Source of the DNA: Pseudomonas mangiferae
GTDB taxonomy: Bacteria; Pseudomonadota; Gammaproteobacteria; Pseudomonadales; Pseudomonadaceae
Assembly: GCF_007109405.1 (NCBI RefSeq)
Contig: NZ_VJOY01000021.1
Location: 1 to 49,842 of the forward strand
DNA length: 49,842 nucleotides
Reading direction: 5' to 3'
In this document: positions 41,086-49,631 of the stretch, in pieces
How the letters are laid out: each line of letters opens with the position of its first letter
Position numbering within the stretch: the first letter of the stretch is position 1
The notes under the pieces: generated by a model
Database searches by the model: none
Told to the model about the DNA's origin: nothing
What the model saw: only the letters and a program-made list of their open reading frames with translations
Program-made: the position numbers and the translations under genes

Positions 41086-41589
41086 ATGGCCCGTGGGGTT
41101 AACAAAGTCATTCTGATCGGCAACGTCGGCGGCGACCCGGAAACCCGCTACCTGCCCAATGGCAACGCGGTGACCAACATCACCCTGGCCACCAGCGACA
41201 GCTGGAAGGACAAGCAGACCGGCCAGCAGCAGGAGCGCACCGAATGGCACCGCGTGGTGTTCTTCGGCAAGCTGGCGGAGATCGCCGGCGAATACCTGCG
41301 CAAGGGCTCCCAGGTCTACGTGGAAGGTCGCCTGCAGACCCGCGAGTGGGAAAAGGACGGCGTCAAGCGCTACACCACCGAGATCGTGGTGGACATGACC
41401 GGCAGCATGCAGATGCTCGGCGGCCGGGGCGGCAACGAAGGCGGTGGCGACTACGCGCCGCAGCAGCGTGCACCGCGTCCGCAGCGCGACCCCCAGCAGC
41501 AGGCCCCGCAATCCCGCCCGGCCCCACAGCAGCAGGCACCCCAGCCGGCCCCGGACTACGACAGCTTCGACGACGACATTCCGTTCTGA
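41086..41589 (+). CDS. ssb: Single-stranded DNA-binding protein
   Basis: SSB coats single-stranded DNA and recruits replication and repair proteins. The product is 167 aa: an N-terminal OB fold ([20 protein letters not shown], then [20 protein letters not shown]), a Gln/Pro-rich disordered linker (about 120-155, with repeated PQQQAPQ), and the acidic tip DFDDDIPF-type end (here SFDDDIPF) that binds partner proteins. AGGAG lies eight bases before the ATG. In E. coli uvrA and ssb are divergent; here the MFS gene lies between them. Confidence 0.97.
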   Translation: MARGVNKVILIGNVGGDPETRYLPNGNAVTNITLATSDSWKDKQTGQQQERTEWHRVVFFGKLAEIAGEYLRKGSQVYVEGRLQTREWEKDGVKRYTTEIVVDMTGSMQMLGGRGGNEGGGDYAPQQRAPRPQRDPQQQAPQSRPAPQQQAPQPAPDYDSFDDDIPF

Positions 41590-41613
41590 TGCGCTGACCC
41601 GGTATCCATCCAG

Positions 41614-41647
41614 AAGCCCCCTGGCCCGCAAGGCCCGGGGGCTTTTT
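41614..41647 (+). terminator. Intrinsic terminator after ssb
   Basis: AAGCCCCC (41614-41621) pairs with GGGGGCTT (41637-41644), with an inner GGCC/GGCC helix, followed by T5. Confidence 0.88.
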
Positions 41648-41812
41648 CGTGGGCGTGCACAATTCAGGATGGGCTGATGCCCAGCCGGGCATGGGCGAAA
41701 AAGGGATCGCATCGGCCCCAGTGAGGGAGGTCGACCTGGGCCAGGTTCGTCTCGGCAAACGCCGGAATCGGCGGGCCCTGTCATCACCCCCTCACGGTCC
41801 CGGAGAGCGGAA

Positions 41813-41842
41813 TTGCACGGGAAGATTCCGTCCGGATAGAAT
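41813..41842 (+). promoter_or_regulatory. Promoter of the sigma/anti-sigma genes
   Basis: TTGCAC (41813-41818), 18 bases, TAGAAT (41837-41842). The predicted transcription start falls within the adjoining Fur-box-like sequence. The rest of the gap (41648-41812) has a small hairpin at 41677-41692 and nothing else I recognise. Confidence 0.55.
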
Positions 41843-41857
41843 TGAGAATTGTTCTTG
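41843..41857 (+). promoter_or_regulatory. Probable Fur box
   Basis: TGAGAATTGTTCTTG, an imperfect inverted repeat of GAGAA, matches 11 of 15 bases of the common pseudomonad Fur-type palindrome TGAGAATCATTCTCA. It directly follows the -10, where bound Fe-Fur would block initiation. The assignment fits the iron-uptake genes downstream. Confidence 0.5.
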
Positions 41858-41875
41858 TTTATGTCCGGGGTAACC

Positions 41876-42412
41876 GTGTCCCTATCGCCATCCGCCGAGT
41901 CGTCCGCGAGCCGCGACGTCGGCGCGCTCTACCGCAGCCACCACGGCTGGCTGCATGGCTGGTTGCGGACGCGCCTGGGCAACGCCTGCGAGGCGGCAGA
42001 CCTGGCCCAGGACACCTTTCTCCGGGTACTGCTGGCCACCGCCTCGGCGGAGCGTCCGCTCCGCCTGGAACAGGTTCGCGAGCCGCGGGCCTACCTGGTC
42101 ACCGTGGCGCGGCGCGTGCTGTGCAATCACTACCGGCGCCAGTCCCTGGAGCGGGCCTGGTTGCAGGCCCTGGCCCTGGTGCCGGAGGCGGAGCACCCGT
42201 CGCCGGAGCAGCAGTTGTTGCTGGTCGAGGCCCTGCACGAGGTGGATGCGTTGCTGGAGGGACTGGCGCCGCGGGTGCGCGAGGCCTTCCTTCTGGCCCA
42301 GCTGGAAGGGCTGGGCTACGCCGAGATCGCCCTGCGCCTGCAGGTCTGCGAGCGCAGCGTGAAGCGCTACGTGGCCCAGGCCCTGGCCCACTGCATGCTG
42401 GCGGCGCCATGA
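41876..42412 (+). CDS. ECF sigma factor, FecI (iron-starvation) type
   Basis: A 178-aa extracytoplasmic-function sigma factor that would direct polymerase to the receptor gene. Region 2 (about residues 10-70) has DVGALYRSHHGWLHGWLRTR and ACEAADLAQDTFLRVLLA; region 4 (about 115-170) has LLEGLAPRVREAFLLAQLEG and a helix-turn-helix GYAEIALRLQVCERSVKRYV. An in-frame ATG at 41861 is possible, but it would leave almost no leader after the predicted transcription start. The GTG at 41876 has CGGGG five bases upstream, so it is preferred. The stop overlaps the anti-sigma start (ATGA). Confidence 0.9.
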   Translation: MSLSPSAESSASRDVGALYRSHHGWLHGWLRTRLGNACEAADLAQDTFLRVLLATASAERPLRLEQVREPRAYLVTVARRVLCNHYRRQSLERAWLQALALVPEAEHPSPEQQLLLVEALHEVDALLEGLAPRVREAFLLAQLEGLGYAEIALRLQVCERSVKRYVAQALAHCMLAAP

Positions 42413-43353
42413 GCGCCCTCGATCCCCGGGTCGCGCGGCAGGCGGCCGAATGGTTCGTCCTGCTGCAGGACCCCGACGCCGCCCCGGCCGAGCACGACGC
42501 CTGCGCCCACTGGCGCGCCAGCCATGCCGACCACGAGGCGGCCTGGCAGCGCGCCCTGTGGGTCAGCCAGCGGGTCGGCCAGTTACCCGCGGCGGTGGCC
42601 GTGCCGGTGCTGGGGCGTCGCCAACTGGCCCGGCGTGACGTGCTGAAGTCGATGGTGCTGGCTTCCGGTGGCGCGACCCTCGCGGTCCTCGGCTACCGGG
42701 AAGGGGCGGACCATCACTGGCTGGCGGACTACCGCACCGGTACCGGCGAGCATGCCCGCCACACCTTGAGCGATGGTTCGCAGTTGCACCTGGATACCGC
42801 CAGCGCGGCGGACGTGCGCTACGACGCCGCCTGCCGACGGGTCAGGCTGTTGCGGGGCGAGTTACTGGTGGAGGTGGCGACGGACGTCGCCGGCCGACCC
42901 TTCGTGGTGGAGAGCGCAGCGGGCTGCGCGCAGGCGCCTTCCGGGCGCTTCAGTCTGCGGGAGGAGGGGGTCGGCAGCCGCCTCACGGTATTCGAGGGGC
43001 GGGTCCAGGTCCGTACCCGCAGCGGCGGGCAGCCCTCCTTGGACGTGAACGCCGGCGAGCAACTGCTCTTCGGCGAGACCTGGCTGGGCGCCCCGACCCC
43101 GGCGGACCCACGGCGGGACGCCTGGACCCGCGGCGTGCTGCACGTGGACGGTATGCGCCTGGATGCCTTCGCCGTGGAACTGCAGCGCTACCGAGCCGGG
43201 GTGCTGACCTGCGACGCGGCGGTGGCGGCGCTGACCCTGTCCGGCAGTTATCAGTTGGCCAACACCACGCCGATCCTCGACAGCCTGCCGGGGCTGCTGC
43301 CGGTGCGGGTGCGCTACCGGACCCGCTACTGGGTCAGCCTGCTGCCGGCCTGA
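42409..43353 (+). CDS. FecR-type transmembrane anti-sigma factor/sigma regulator
   Basis: A 314-aa regulator that relays the receptor's signal to the sigma factor. The N-terminal cytoplasmic part (about 6-60, RVARQAAEWFVLLQDPDAAP) is the sigma-binding DUF4880-like domain. A single hydrophobic segment near 78-95 (VLKSMVLASGGATLAVLG) is immediately preceded by Arg75-Arg76. The periplasmic FecR domain follows (LSDGSQLHLDTASAADVRYD, RLTVFEGRVQVRTRSG), and the C-terminal part (about 240-314) should contact the receptor's signalling domain. It is co-translated with the sigma gene. An upstream extension of the frame overlaps the sigma gene and is not coding. Confidence 0.92.
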   Translation: MSALDPRVARQAAEWFVLLQDPDAAPAEHDACAHWRASHADHEAAWQRALWVSQRVGQLPAAVAVPVLGRRQLARRDVLKSMVLASGGATLAVLGYREGADHHWLADYRTGTGEHARHTLSDGSQLHLDTASAADVRYDAACRRVRLLRGELLVEVATDVAGRPFVVESAAGCAQAPSGRFSLREEGVGSRLTVFEGRVQVRTRSGGQPSLDVNAGEQLLFGETWLGAPTPADPRRDAWTRGVLHVDGMRLDAFAVELQRYRAGVLTCDAAVAALTLSGSYQLANTTPILDSLPGLLPVRVRYRTRYWVSLLPA

Positions 43354-43386
43354 AAAAAACGCCGGCACCCTGTCCCTTTTCCGGCG
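43343..43386 (+). other. Mutually exclusive hairpins between anti-sigma and receptor genes
   Basis: TGCCGGC (43343-43349) can pair with GCCGGCA (43361-43367). Alternatively CGCCGG (43360-43365) can pair with CCGGCG (43381-43386). The two folds share bases, so only one can form. The first straddles the anti-sigma stop. Neither has a following U-tract. The rest of the 91-base gap shows no promoter I can identify. Confidence 0.35.
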
Positions 43387-43444
43387 CTCGCGTGTCAAGG
43401 CGGGCAGAACCCTCCTTTACACTCCTCAGCAGAGCTCCGTTGCC

Positions 43445-45889
43445 ATGTCCCTATCCTCCGCGGCCGCCGGCCATTCCCGTTTCCTTCTCGCCCCGGCCGC
43501 CGTTGCCGTCCGCCAGGGGCTGCTGCTGGGCCTGCTGTCCGCAGGGCTGCCATTCGCCGCGGCTCCGGCGCTGGCGGCGACGGCGGAACAGGGCGGCTAC
43601 GCCATTCCCGCCGGCCCCTTGAGCGGAGCCCTGGCCAGCTTCGCCGAGCAGGCCGGGGTCAGCGTGTCGCTGCCGCCAGGCCTGGCGGCGGGCAAGCGCA
43701 GCGCCGGGTTGTCCGGGCACTGGTCGGTGGCGGACGGCCTGCGGCACCTGCTGCAAGGAACCGGGCTGGACGCGCTGCCCAGCGGCGAGGGCGTGTACCG
43801 GGTGCGCGAGGCGCCGTCCGTGGGCAGCGCCGTGGAACTGGGCGCCACCGACGTGCATGCCAATGGCCAGAGCGCCACCGGGCCGGTGGACGGCTACCTG
43901 GCCGAGCGCAGCGCCGCCGGCACCAAGACCGACACGCCGCTGACCCGCACCGCCCAGAGCGTATCGGTGGTCACCCGCGACCAGATGGACGACCAGGCGG
44001 TGGCCAACGTCGCCCAGGCGCTGCGCTATTCCAGCGGTGTGTTCAGCGAATACCGCGGCTCGTCGCGGCGGGTGGACGAAGTCTTCGTGCGGGGCTTCGG
44101 CTATGCGCCCACCTATCTGGATGGGCTCAGCTTCGGCGGCGAGTCGCGCTCCCAGATCGACCCCTGGATGCTGGAGCGGGTCGAGCTGATCCACGGCCCG
44201 GCCTCGGTGCTCTACGGGCAGGCCAACCCCGGCGGCCTGCTGAGCATGGTCAGCAAGCGGCCCTCCGTCGAGGCGCGCAACGCCGTGCAACTGGCAGCCG
44301 GGAGCGACTCCCTGGTGCGCGGCGCCTTCGACCTCAATGGCCGGCTCAGCGAAGACGGCACCCTGCTGTACCGCCTGAACGGCGTGCTCAGCAAGGGCCA
44401 GGCGGAAGTGGACCATGTGGACGAAGAGCGCCGCGCCATCGCCCCGGCCCTCACCTGGCAGCCGGACGAGAACACCAGCCTGACCCTGCTGGGCTACTAC
44501 CAGCACGACCCGGAGGCCGGCTACCGCAACTTCTGGCCCACCGAGGGGGTGGCCAACGACGGCCGCTACGGCCGCCTGTCGCGGCACTTCGACGTGGGCG
44601 ACCCGCACTTCTATGTCTCCCGGCGCGAAGAATCCGCCCTTGGCTACCAGTTCGAGCACCGCTTCAACGACACCCTGACCGTCCGCCAGAACCTGCGCTA
44701 CCTGGAGGAACGCGGGCGCTACCGGCAGATGGTGTTCATGAGCGCCAGCGCCGATGGCCGCTACCTGCAGCGGGCGCCGTCCGAGTCCCGCGAGGACCTG
44801 CGGCAGTTCGTGGTGGACAACCAGATGCAACTGGACCTGCAGACCGGGCCGTTGAACCACACCGTGCTGGCCGGGGTGGACTACAAGCGTACCCATCTGG
44901 ACACCGACACCGCCCGCGACCAGGACTGGCGCGGCCGCTACCTGCTGGACGTGCGCAACCCGGTGTACGGCGTGCCGGTGGGGCCGCTGACCATGATCGC
45001 CGACGACACCCAGCGCGCCGACCAACTGGGCGGCTACCTGCAGGACCAGATCGAGATGGACGGCTGGAACCTGATGCTCGGCGGCCGCCACGACCGCTCC
45101 GAGATCCGTACTGACAACAACCTGGGCGGTAGCCGGGTGACGGTAAAGGACGACAAGGTCACCGGTCGCGCTGGCCTGCTCTATGCCTTCGACAACGGCC
45201 TGTCGCCCTACGTCAGCTACAGCACCTCCTTCGAGCCCGAGCTGAGCAGCGGTGCGCCGGGCAGTGCGCCGTTCAAACCCACCACCGGCAAGCAGGCCGA
45301 GGTGGGGCTGAAGTACCAGCCGCCAGGCACCGACAGCCTGTTCACCCTGTCCGGCTTCGACTTGCGCCAGCGCAACGTCAGCGCCTGGGACAGCAACCTC
45401 GGCTACAACGTGCAGAACGGCGAGGTGCGTTCCCGCGGCGTGGAGTTCGAGGCCCGCGGCCGGGTCGGCGAATCCCTCGACCTGGTGGGTTCCTACACCT
45501 ACCTCAAGCCCGAAGTCACCGAGACCGCCCAGGCCGGGGTCGAGGGCAAGCAGCCGGCGCGGCAGCCCAACCACCTCGCCGCCCTGTGGGGCAGCTACCA
45601 CCTGGATGGTCTCGGCCTGGCGGGGCTGACCGTGGGCGGTGGCGCGCGCTACGTCGGCTCCAGCTTCGGCGACGCCCGCAACACCTACAAGGTGGACGCC
45701 GTGACCCTGTTCGACGCCATGCTCGGCTACGACCTCGACCACCTGGCGCCGGCCCTGAAGGGCACCTCGCTGCAGCTCAATGCCAGCAACCTCACCGACA
45801 AGCGCTACGCGGCCTCCTGCGCCAGCGTCGACTCGTGCTTCTACGGTGCCAGCCGCACCGTCACCGCCAGCGTGAACTACGCATGGTGA
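43445..45889 (+). CDS. TonB-dependent siderophore receptor with N-terminal signalling (STN) domain
   Basis: An 814-aa outer-membrane transducer for a ferric siderophore. A long signal peptide ends near APALA (about residue 44). The STN domain follows (about 50-120: YAIPAGPLSGALASFAEQAG, GHWSVADGLRHLLQGTGLDA), then the plug (DTPLTRTAQSVSVVTRDQMD, VDEVFVRGFGYAPTYLDGLS, ASVLYGQANPGGLLSMVSKR) and a 22-strand barrel. The C-terminus is ASVNYAW, ending in an aromatic residue as the BAM complex requires. The STN domain plus the adjacent sigma/anti-sigma pair indicate cell-surface signalling. The fold class is FpvA/FhuA-like; the exact siderophore cannot be read from the sequence. Confidence 0.93.
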   Translation: MSLSSAAAGHSRFLLAPAAVAVRQGLLLGLLSAGLPFAAAPALAATAEQGGYAIPAGPLSGALASFAEQAGVSVSLPPGLAAGKRSAGLSGHWSVADGLRHLLQGTGLDALPSGEGVYRVREAPSVGSAVELGATDVHANGQSATGPVDGYLAERSAAGTKTDTPLTRTAQSVSVVTRDQMDDQAVANVAQALRYSSGVFSEYRGSSRRVDEVFVRGFGYAPTYLDGLSFGGESRSQIDPWMLERVELIHGPASVLYGQANPGGLLSMVSKRPSVEARNAVQLAAGSDSLVRGAFDLNGRLSEDGTLLYRLNGVLSKGQAEVDHVDEERRAIAPALTWQPDENTSLTLLGYYQHDPEAGYRNFWPTEGVANDGRYGRLSRHFDVGDPHFYVSRREESALGYQFEHRFNDTLTVRQNLRYLEERGRYRQMVFMSASADGRYLQRAPSESREDLRQFVVDNQMQLDLQTGPLNHTVLAGVDYKRTHLDTDTARDQDWRGRYLLDVRNPVYGVPVGPLTMIADDTQRADQLGGYLQDQIEMDGWNLMLGGRHDRSEIRTDNNLGGSRVTVKDDKVTGRAGLLYAFDNGLSPYVSYSTSFEPELSSGAPGSAPFKPTTGKQAEVGLKYQPPGTDSLFTLSGFDLRQRNVSAWDSNLGYNVQNGEVRSRGVEFEARGRVGESLDLVGSYTYLKPEVTETAQAGVEGKQPARQPNHLAALWGSYHLDGLGLAGLTVGGGARYVGSSFGDARNTYKVDAVTLFDAMLGYDLDHLAPALKGTSLQLNASNLTDKRYAASCASVDSCFYGASRTVTASVNYAW

Positions 45890-47451
45890 TCCGCGGCCTG
45901 CTGTGGGCCGGCCTGCTGGCCGGTCTCGTCGCCCTGGCGAACGCCGACCCGGGGCCGCGCACCGTCGAGGGTCGCCTGGACGCCCGCGGCCAGCAGCGCG
46001 TGCCGCTGTCCCTGGAGCGGGACGCCTACCTGAGCGGCGAGCTGCCCGGGCGCGGGCTGCAACTGGAGCTGGCGGATTCCGCCGACCGGCCCCTGCGCCG
46101 ACTGGTGGAGGCCCAGGACGGTCGCCGCGGCTTCCAGCTGGTGGCCCCGGCCGGGAACGACTTCCTGCTGCACCTGAGCGGCGCGCCGGACGCCGCCTAT
46201 CGCCTGGTGCTGGCCGCGCCGGTGCCCCTGGCGGCGCAACACGCGCCCGCGGAGACCCTGGACAGCCCGCGGCTGCGGCGCCTCCAGGCGGAGTTGGAGC
46301 GGGGCGGCGACAGCACGGCGTTCTGGGCGGAGAGGGCCGCCCACGGTACGCCCTTGGTGGAACCAGCGGGCCCTGGCGAAGACTGGGTGACCTTCCTCTG
46401 GCGTGGCGCGCAGCGCAATGTTCGGCTGTTCGGCGGCCCCGGCTACGACCACGCGGCGCTGCAACGGCTGGGGCGCTCCGACGTGTGGTTCGTCACCTTC
46501 CGCCTGCCCCGGCAGACCCGGCTGTCCTACCAGCTGGCGCCGGATGTCCCGGAGCTGAATGCCGACCCGGGCACCCGGCGCCGGGCGATCCTCGCCACTG
46601 CCCAGGCTGACCCGCTCAACCCGCGGGCCTTCCCGGCGCGGCAGGCCGATCCGTTCCGCTACGACTCGGTGCTGGAACTGGCCGACGCGCCGCCCCAGCC
46701 CTGGGTGGCGCCGCGCCCGGGCGTGGCCAGGGGCAGCGTGGAGCGCCATCTGTTCGACAGCCCGTTGCTGGGTAACCAGCGGGCCGTCTACCTCTACCGC
46801 CCCGCGGGCTACCAGCCGGGTGGCGCCGACAACCACCTGCTCTACCTGTTCGACGCCGGGCCCTATCTGGACAAGGTGCCGACCCCGACCGTGCTGGACA
46901 ACCTGATCGCCGCCGGCGCGCTGCCGCCCACCGCCGCCGTGCTGATCGACAACCCCAGCGGCGACACGCGGGCGGCGGAGCTGCCCGGCAATCCGCGGTT
47001 CGCCCGCTTCCTCGCCGAAGAGCTGCGGCCCTGGCTGCAGGCCCGGGGGCTCGATGCACCGGCGTCGCGCACCGTGGTGGCGGGTTCCAGCTACGGCGGC
47101 CTGGCTGCGTCCTACGTGGCGCTGCGCTACCCCCAGGTGTTCGGCAACGTGCTCAGCCAGTCAGGCTCCTACTGGTGGGCGCCGCCCGGCGAGGAGCCGG
47201 AATGGCTCACCCGGCAGTACGTCGAGGCGCCGCGCCTGCCGGTGCGCTTCTACCTGGAGGCGGGGCAGTTCGAGCAGGGCGACGGCCAACTGGGCATCTT
47301 CGAGACCACCCGCCACCTGCGCGATGTGCTGCGGGCGAAGGGCTACCCGGTGGTGCACCGGGAGTGGGCCAGCGGGCACGACTACCTGAACTGGCGCGGC
47401 ACCCTGGCCGAGGGGCTGCTGGCGCTGATCGGCACGCCGCCACCCCGGTGA
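45883..47451 (+). CDS. Periplasmic Fes/PfeE-like ferri-siderophore esterase
   Basis: A 522-aa serine hydrolase expected to cut a trilactone or other ester siderophore to release iron. A signal peptide (about 1-20, GLLWAGLLAGLVALANA) suggests a periplasmic location, unlike cytoplasmic E. coli Fes. Next come a beta-rich pre-peptidase-like region (about 25-110), an enterochelin-esterase N-terminal-like region (about 140-250, with VTFLWRGAQRNVRLFGGPGY) and the esterase domain. That domain has the nucleophile Ser403 in GSSYG (401-405) and the likely catalytic His499 in SGHDYLNW. The gene overlaps the receptor stop by seven bases, so the two are translationally coupled and the esterase probably acts on the receptor's cargo. 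Confidence 0.88.
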   Translation: MVIRGLLWAGLLAGLVALANADPGPRTVEGRLDARGQQRVPLSLERDAYLSGELPGRGLQLELADSADRPLRRLVEAQDGRRGFQLVAPAGNDFLLHLSGAPDAAYRLVLAAPVPLAAQHAPAETLDSPRLRRLQAELERGGDSTAFWAERAAHGTPLVEPAGPGEDWVTFLWRGAQRNVRLFGGPGYDHAALQRLGRSDVWFVTFRLPRQTRLSYQLAPDVPELNADPGTRRRAILATAQADPLNPRAFPARQADPFRYDSVLELADAPPQPWVAPRPGVARGSVERHLFDSPLLGNQRAVYLYRPAGYQPGGADNHLLYLFDAGPYLDKVPTPTVLDNLIAAGALPPTAAVLIDNPSGDTRAAELPGNPRFARFLAEELRPWLQARGLDAPASRTVVAGSSYGGLAASYVALRYPQVFGNVLSQSGSYWWAPPGEEPEWLTRQYVEAPRLPVRFYLEAGQFEQGDGQLGIFETTRHLRDVLRAKGYPVVHREWASGHDYLNWRGTLAEGLLALIGTPPPR

Positions 47452-47497
47452 CGCGGCCGGCGTCGCGCGGGCTGCCGCGGCGCCGATCACTTTGCGG

Positions 47498-47526
47498 GTG
47501 ACGAGCCAGGGCAAAATCCGCACAAT
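47498..47526 (+). promoter_or_regulatory. Weak promoter candidate before the RmlD-like gene
   Basis: GTGACG (47498-47503), 17 bases, CACAAT (47521-47526); four of six matches in each box. Nothing else recognisable lies in the 177-base gap, apart from GC-rich inverted copies of GCCGCGGCG at 47474 and 47546. Confidence 0.28.
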
Positions 47527-47628
47527 ACGGCTCTTTCCGGCCGCTCGCCGCGGCCTCATCACCTGTTCACGCCACGGTCGCGGTCCTCGCCGCGCGGTGG
47601 TCCTTTCACTGGAGTGACCTGCACCACC

Positions 47629-48505
47629 ATGCGCATGCGCCTGATGTTGTTGGGTGGCGGCAATGCCCTGGGGCAGGCGCTGATCCGATTGGGAGCCGAG
47701 GAGGACATCGGTTTCCTCGCACCGCGCCCGCCCGAGCAGGGCTGGGATGTCCCCAGCCTGACCCAGCTGCTCGACGATACCCGCCCGGACGCGGTGATCA
47801 ACCTCGCCTACTACTTCGACTGGTTCCAGGCCGAGCAGGTCAGCGAAGCGCGCTGCGCTGCACAGGAAGAAGCCGTGGAGCGTCTCGGCGAACTCTGCCA
47901 GCACCACGGCATGCTGCTGCTGCAACCCTCCAGCTACCGCGTCTTCGATGGCACCCGCGCCACCGCCTACAGCGAGAAGGACGAGCCCGCGCCCCTGGGG
48001 TTGCGGGGCCAGTCCCTCTGGCGGATCGAGCAGCAGGTCCGTGCCGTCTGCCCCCGTCACGTGCTGCTGCGCTTCGGCTGGCTGCTGGACGATAGCCGCG
48101 AAGGCGTGCTGGGCCGCCTGCTGACCCGTGCCGAGAACGACGAGGACGTGCTCCTTGCCGACGACCGCCGGGGCAACCCGACGCCGGTGGACGACGCCGC
48201 CCGGGTCCTGCTGGCGGTGCTCAAACAACTGGACTGCCAGGCGCCCCTGTGGGGCACCTACCACTACGGCGGCCAGGAGGCGACCACGCCCCTGGTGCTG
48301 GGCCAGACCATCCTCGGCGAGGCCCGCGGCCTGCATCCTCTCAAGACCCGCGAGATCACCGCCCAGGCCCACGCCGAGCGTCCCGATGCCGGCGCCGAGC
48401 CGCAGCACGCGGTGCTCGCCTGCAAGAAGATCCTGCACACCTTCGGCATCAAGCCCCGCGCCTGGCGCAGCGGCCTGCCGGACCTGCTGAACCGTTACTA
48501 CCGCC

Positions 48506-48513
<8 letters not shown>
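47629..48513 (+). CDS. RmlD-like sugar-nucleotide-binding protein, probably non-catalytic
   Basis: A 294-aa Rossmann-fold protein of the dTDP-4-dehydrorhamnose reductase superfamily. The N-terminus MRMRLMLLGGGNALGQALIR supplies the dinucleotide loop, followed by DAVINLAYY and SSYRVFDGTRATAYSEKDEP, the counterpart of the STDYVFDG...YxE motif. Where family members have V-Y-G-x-S-K the sequence is L-R-G-Q-S-L (residues 125-130), so both the catalytic Tyr and Lys are replaced. A redox role is therefore doubtful and a binding or regulatory role is inferred. ATG 47629 is chosen; ATG 47635 and GTG 47614 are alternatives, and the ribosome-binding site GGAG is somewhat distant. It overlaps the next gene by eight bases. 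Confidence 0.8.
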
Positions 48514-49435
<922 letters not shown>

Positions 49436-49631
49436 GCGTCCTGCGGATTTTTTTCGGTTTGCGAAACCGTCGGCATTCGCCGGCGGTAGAAGCGGAAGGC
49501 CATCACAGAACGCCGGACGGCTACCGCAGTAGCATGCCGCCATCATTTTGGAGGGCCACTCGGCCGCCTCCGCCTTCCTGAACTCGACACGCCGCGACGG
49601 ACTTCGGCCCCTCATGGCAGGGAGCCTATTC

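Noticed and set aside
41661..41700. Possible dispersed repeat (REP-like) in the ssb-sigma gap
   Set aside because: The ATGCCC/GGGCAT hairpin occurs only once in this window, so there is no internal evidence of a repeat family.
49448..49469. Terminator after the epimerase gene
   Set aside because: The T-run precedes the CGGTTT/AAACCG hairpin, which is the wrong order for an intrinsic terminator on the plus strand, and the minus strand would give an A-run instead of a U-run.
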